Part shown: positions 62,970 through 64,000 of the stretch, in pieces
Layout: every line of letters starts with the position of its first letter
Numbering within the stretch: the stretch's first letter is position 1
Assembly (NCBI GenBank): GCA_022606425.2
Contig: JAHDVF020000988.1
Coordinates: forward strand, 558,001-622,000
Reading direction: 5' to 3'
Length of the DNA stretch: 64,000 bases
Source: Lepidostoma basale
Lineage: Eukaryota; Arthropoda; Insecta; Trichoptera; Lepidostomatidae
The notes under the pieces: model-generated
Database searches by the model: none
The model's input: the letters and a program-made list of their open reading frames with translations, nothing else
Told to the model about the DNA's origin: nothing
Made by a program: the position numbers and the translations under genes

Positions 62970-63790
62970 AAAAATTCACATTATATTTTTATTGAGTAGA
63001 AAATAGTTTTATATAAAAAATCGAAGAAATATTATCAAAACATTATTTTTCATTACAAGTGTGTTGGTGATTCCCATATTAAAGTGAATAGAATTTATAA
63101 TATACGTTTATCTTACACACATTAGCTGCGTCTCAATTCCACTACTTCTATATTCGCGAGTGCGAAAGAGAAGAAATCGAACATAATATCGAATCGTCAG
63201 TTGGTATCGGTTAAAAAATGAATATTCTAAATTTAAGTCATATTTCGCTAGAATACGGCATTATCAAATGTTTGATAATTCAAATAAAATATAATAAAAC
63301 TTCTACAACAGAAAATAGACGATTTCATTCGTATTAAATATGTCATTGAATATTAATCCAATATTCCAGTTCGCCCCTGATTATAAGGGCCGCCAGACCC
63401 GGCCCAGAGACATCCCTTTGGAGCGGTGTTTACCAATTCAGCGATCTTCCAACCGGCTATGGAAAAAAGTAATTGAATTTTTCATTCTCTCTCTCAAATT
63501 AAAGCCATTACGTAAATTTATTATTTTAATAATGCTTTTTTTCTATTTGGCTTGCTAATATATTGCTGACAACGTTACAGTAGAACGTGATTTATACGGT
63601 ATGCTCACACTAGTTTACCTGTGGAGTCGGCATTTCGCTGGTTATTAGAGGGAGAATCAATTCGTATTGAATGCGTTCATACGAAAGACAAATCAAATAA
63701 TTTAGTATAAAGAACCAGCAATATTAAAATCGAATGGCTTCCTTATAAAATACTTAAAGATCAAGATACTTTTTTATCATATAAAAGTTA
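62970..63790. other. Unassigned DNA
   Basis: 63365-63465 is GC-richer (GGCCGCCAGACCCGGCCC) with no recognised family. Confidence 0.4.
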
Positions 63791-63796
63791 TCTTAC

Positions 63797-64000
63797 TAGT
63801 CCTGACATACTTCTCTGGATTCCTCTACATTCATACATCTTGTCATGCACGCACGTCGATTTCTCCGATTCCTCACGTGACAGAAATTTAATATTTGATT
63901 GATTTTATCGTGCCACGTTTTCCTCGGCCTTCCTCTATTTCTAGCTCCGTACACGTCGTTTACATATACCTTCTTCACCATTCTGTCTTCACTCATGTGT
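63797..64000 (-). mobile_element. LINE-A copy running off the window end
   Basis: The minus strand enters at MSEDRMVKKVYVNDVYGARN, continues RGRPRKTWHDKINQILNF, RNRRNRRACMTRCMNVEESR and ends EVCQD at about 63800, without the WQSILSAYP end or tail. Confidence 0.75.

Overview
The window is AT-rich, intron-dense, repeat-laden animal DNA. It is most likely from an arthropod, probably an insect with a large genome. The grounds are lepidopteran/beetle-like RTE-type LINE 3' ends, tRNA-derived SINEs, an R1/TRAS-like LINE end, hAT and TTAA MITEs, Penelope-like element tails, and one spondin-like exon. There are no bacterial features and no RNA genes. Almost every long open frame is a decayed transposon fragment or chance. 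I cannot name the species.

The only host-gene sequence I can support is one short GC-rich exon on the minus strand at 49444-49640. It encodes a signal peptide and the start of a reelin-type domain resembling spondin-1/F-spondin. It has a good acceptor and donor, and a phase-1 junction. The rest of the window would then be introns or flanks of this gene, with the 5'UTR intron at higher coordinates and the next intron at lower coordinates.

Family names used in the feature list. LINE-A: RTE-like C-terminus with the motif RNRGRPRKTWHDQI, ending in a (TTAG)n tail; about 19 copies in both orientations. LINE-C: C-terminus with a MTYGIE..TNRTK..EMRTLRSIAGKTLRDR pattern and a (GAA)n tail. LINE-D: C-terminus with a VTQRAMERAML / W.WAGH.AR / EAFVQQW pattern and a (GAA)n tail. 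LINE-E: 3' ends with a shared GTTGGGGAGACCTGACA block and a (GAA)n tail. SINE-1 and SINE-2: two tRNA-derived SINEs. A-tail element: a short non-autonomous element (full length about 426 bp) that shares the 3' end of LINE-A. PLE: Penelope-like 3' ends. HHL: hammerhead-ribozyme-like cores.

Layout. 0-8 kb: R1-like LINE end, LINE-D and LINE-C scraps, an LTR/PBS remnant, a 50-bp satellite invaded by a TTAA MITE, two foldback MITEs, and LINE-A copies. 8-20 kb: a PLE tail, foldback elements, and scattered LINE-A/C/D and SINE-1. 20-32 kb: LINE-A, PLE, SINE-2, SINE-1 nested in LINE-C, a hAT MITE nested in LINE-D, and a cluster of HHL motifs. 32-44 kb: mostly LINE fragments and HHL palindromes. 44-47 kb: a 1971-bp element with terminal inverted repeats carrying a broken multi-exon gene of a widespread but unnamed arthropod family. 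48-50 kb: a dispersed repeat that runs up to the splice donor of the spondin-like exon, interrupted by a LINE-E-tailed element with an 11-bp target-site duplication. 51-64 kb: PLE tails, the longest LINE-A copy, a complete A-tail element with 12-bp duplication, and further fragments.

The most interesting thread is the set of about 25 hammerhead-like cores (CTGANGA, short stem, GAAAC, short palindrome, usually TC). Several sit directly beside PLE tails, as known for Penelope-like retroelements, and others sit in palindromic repeats of several distinct sequence families.
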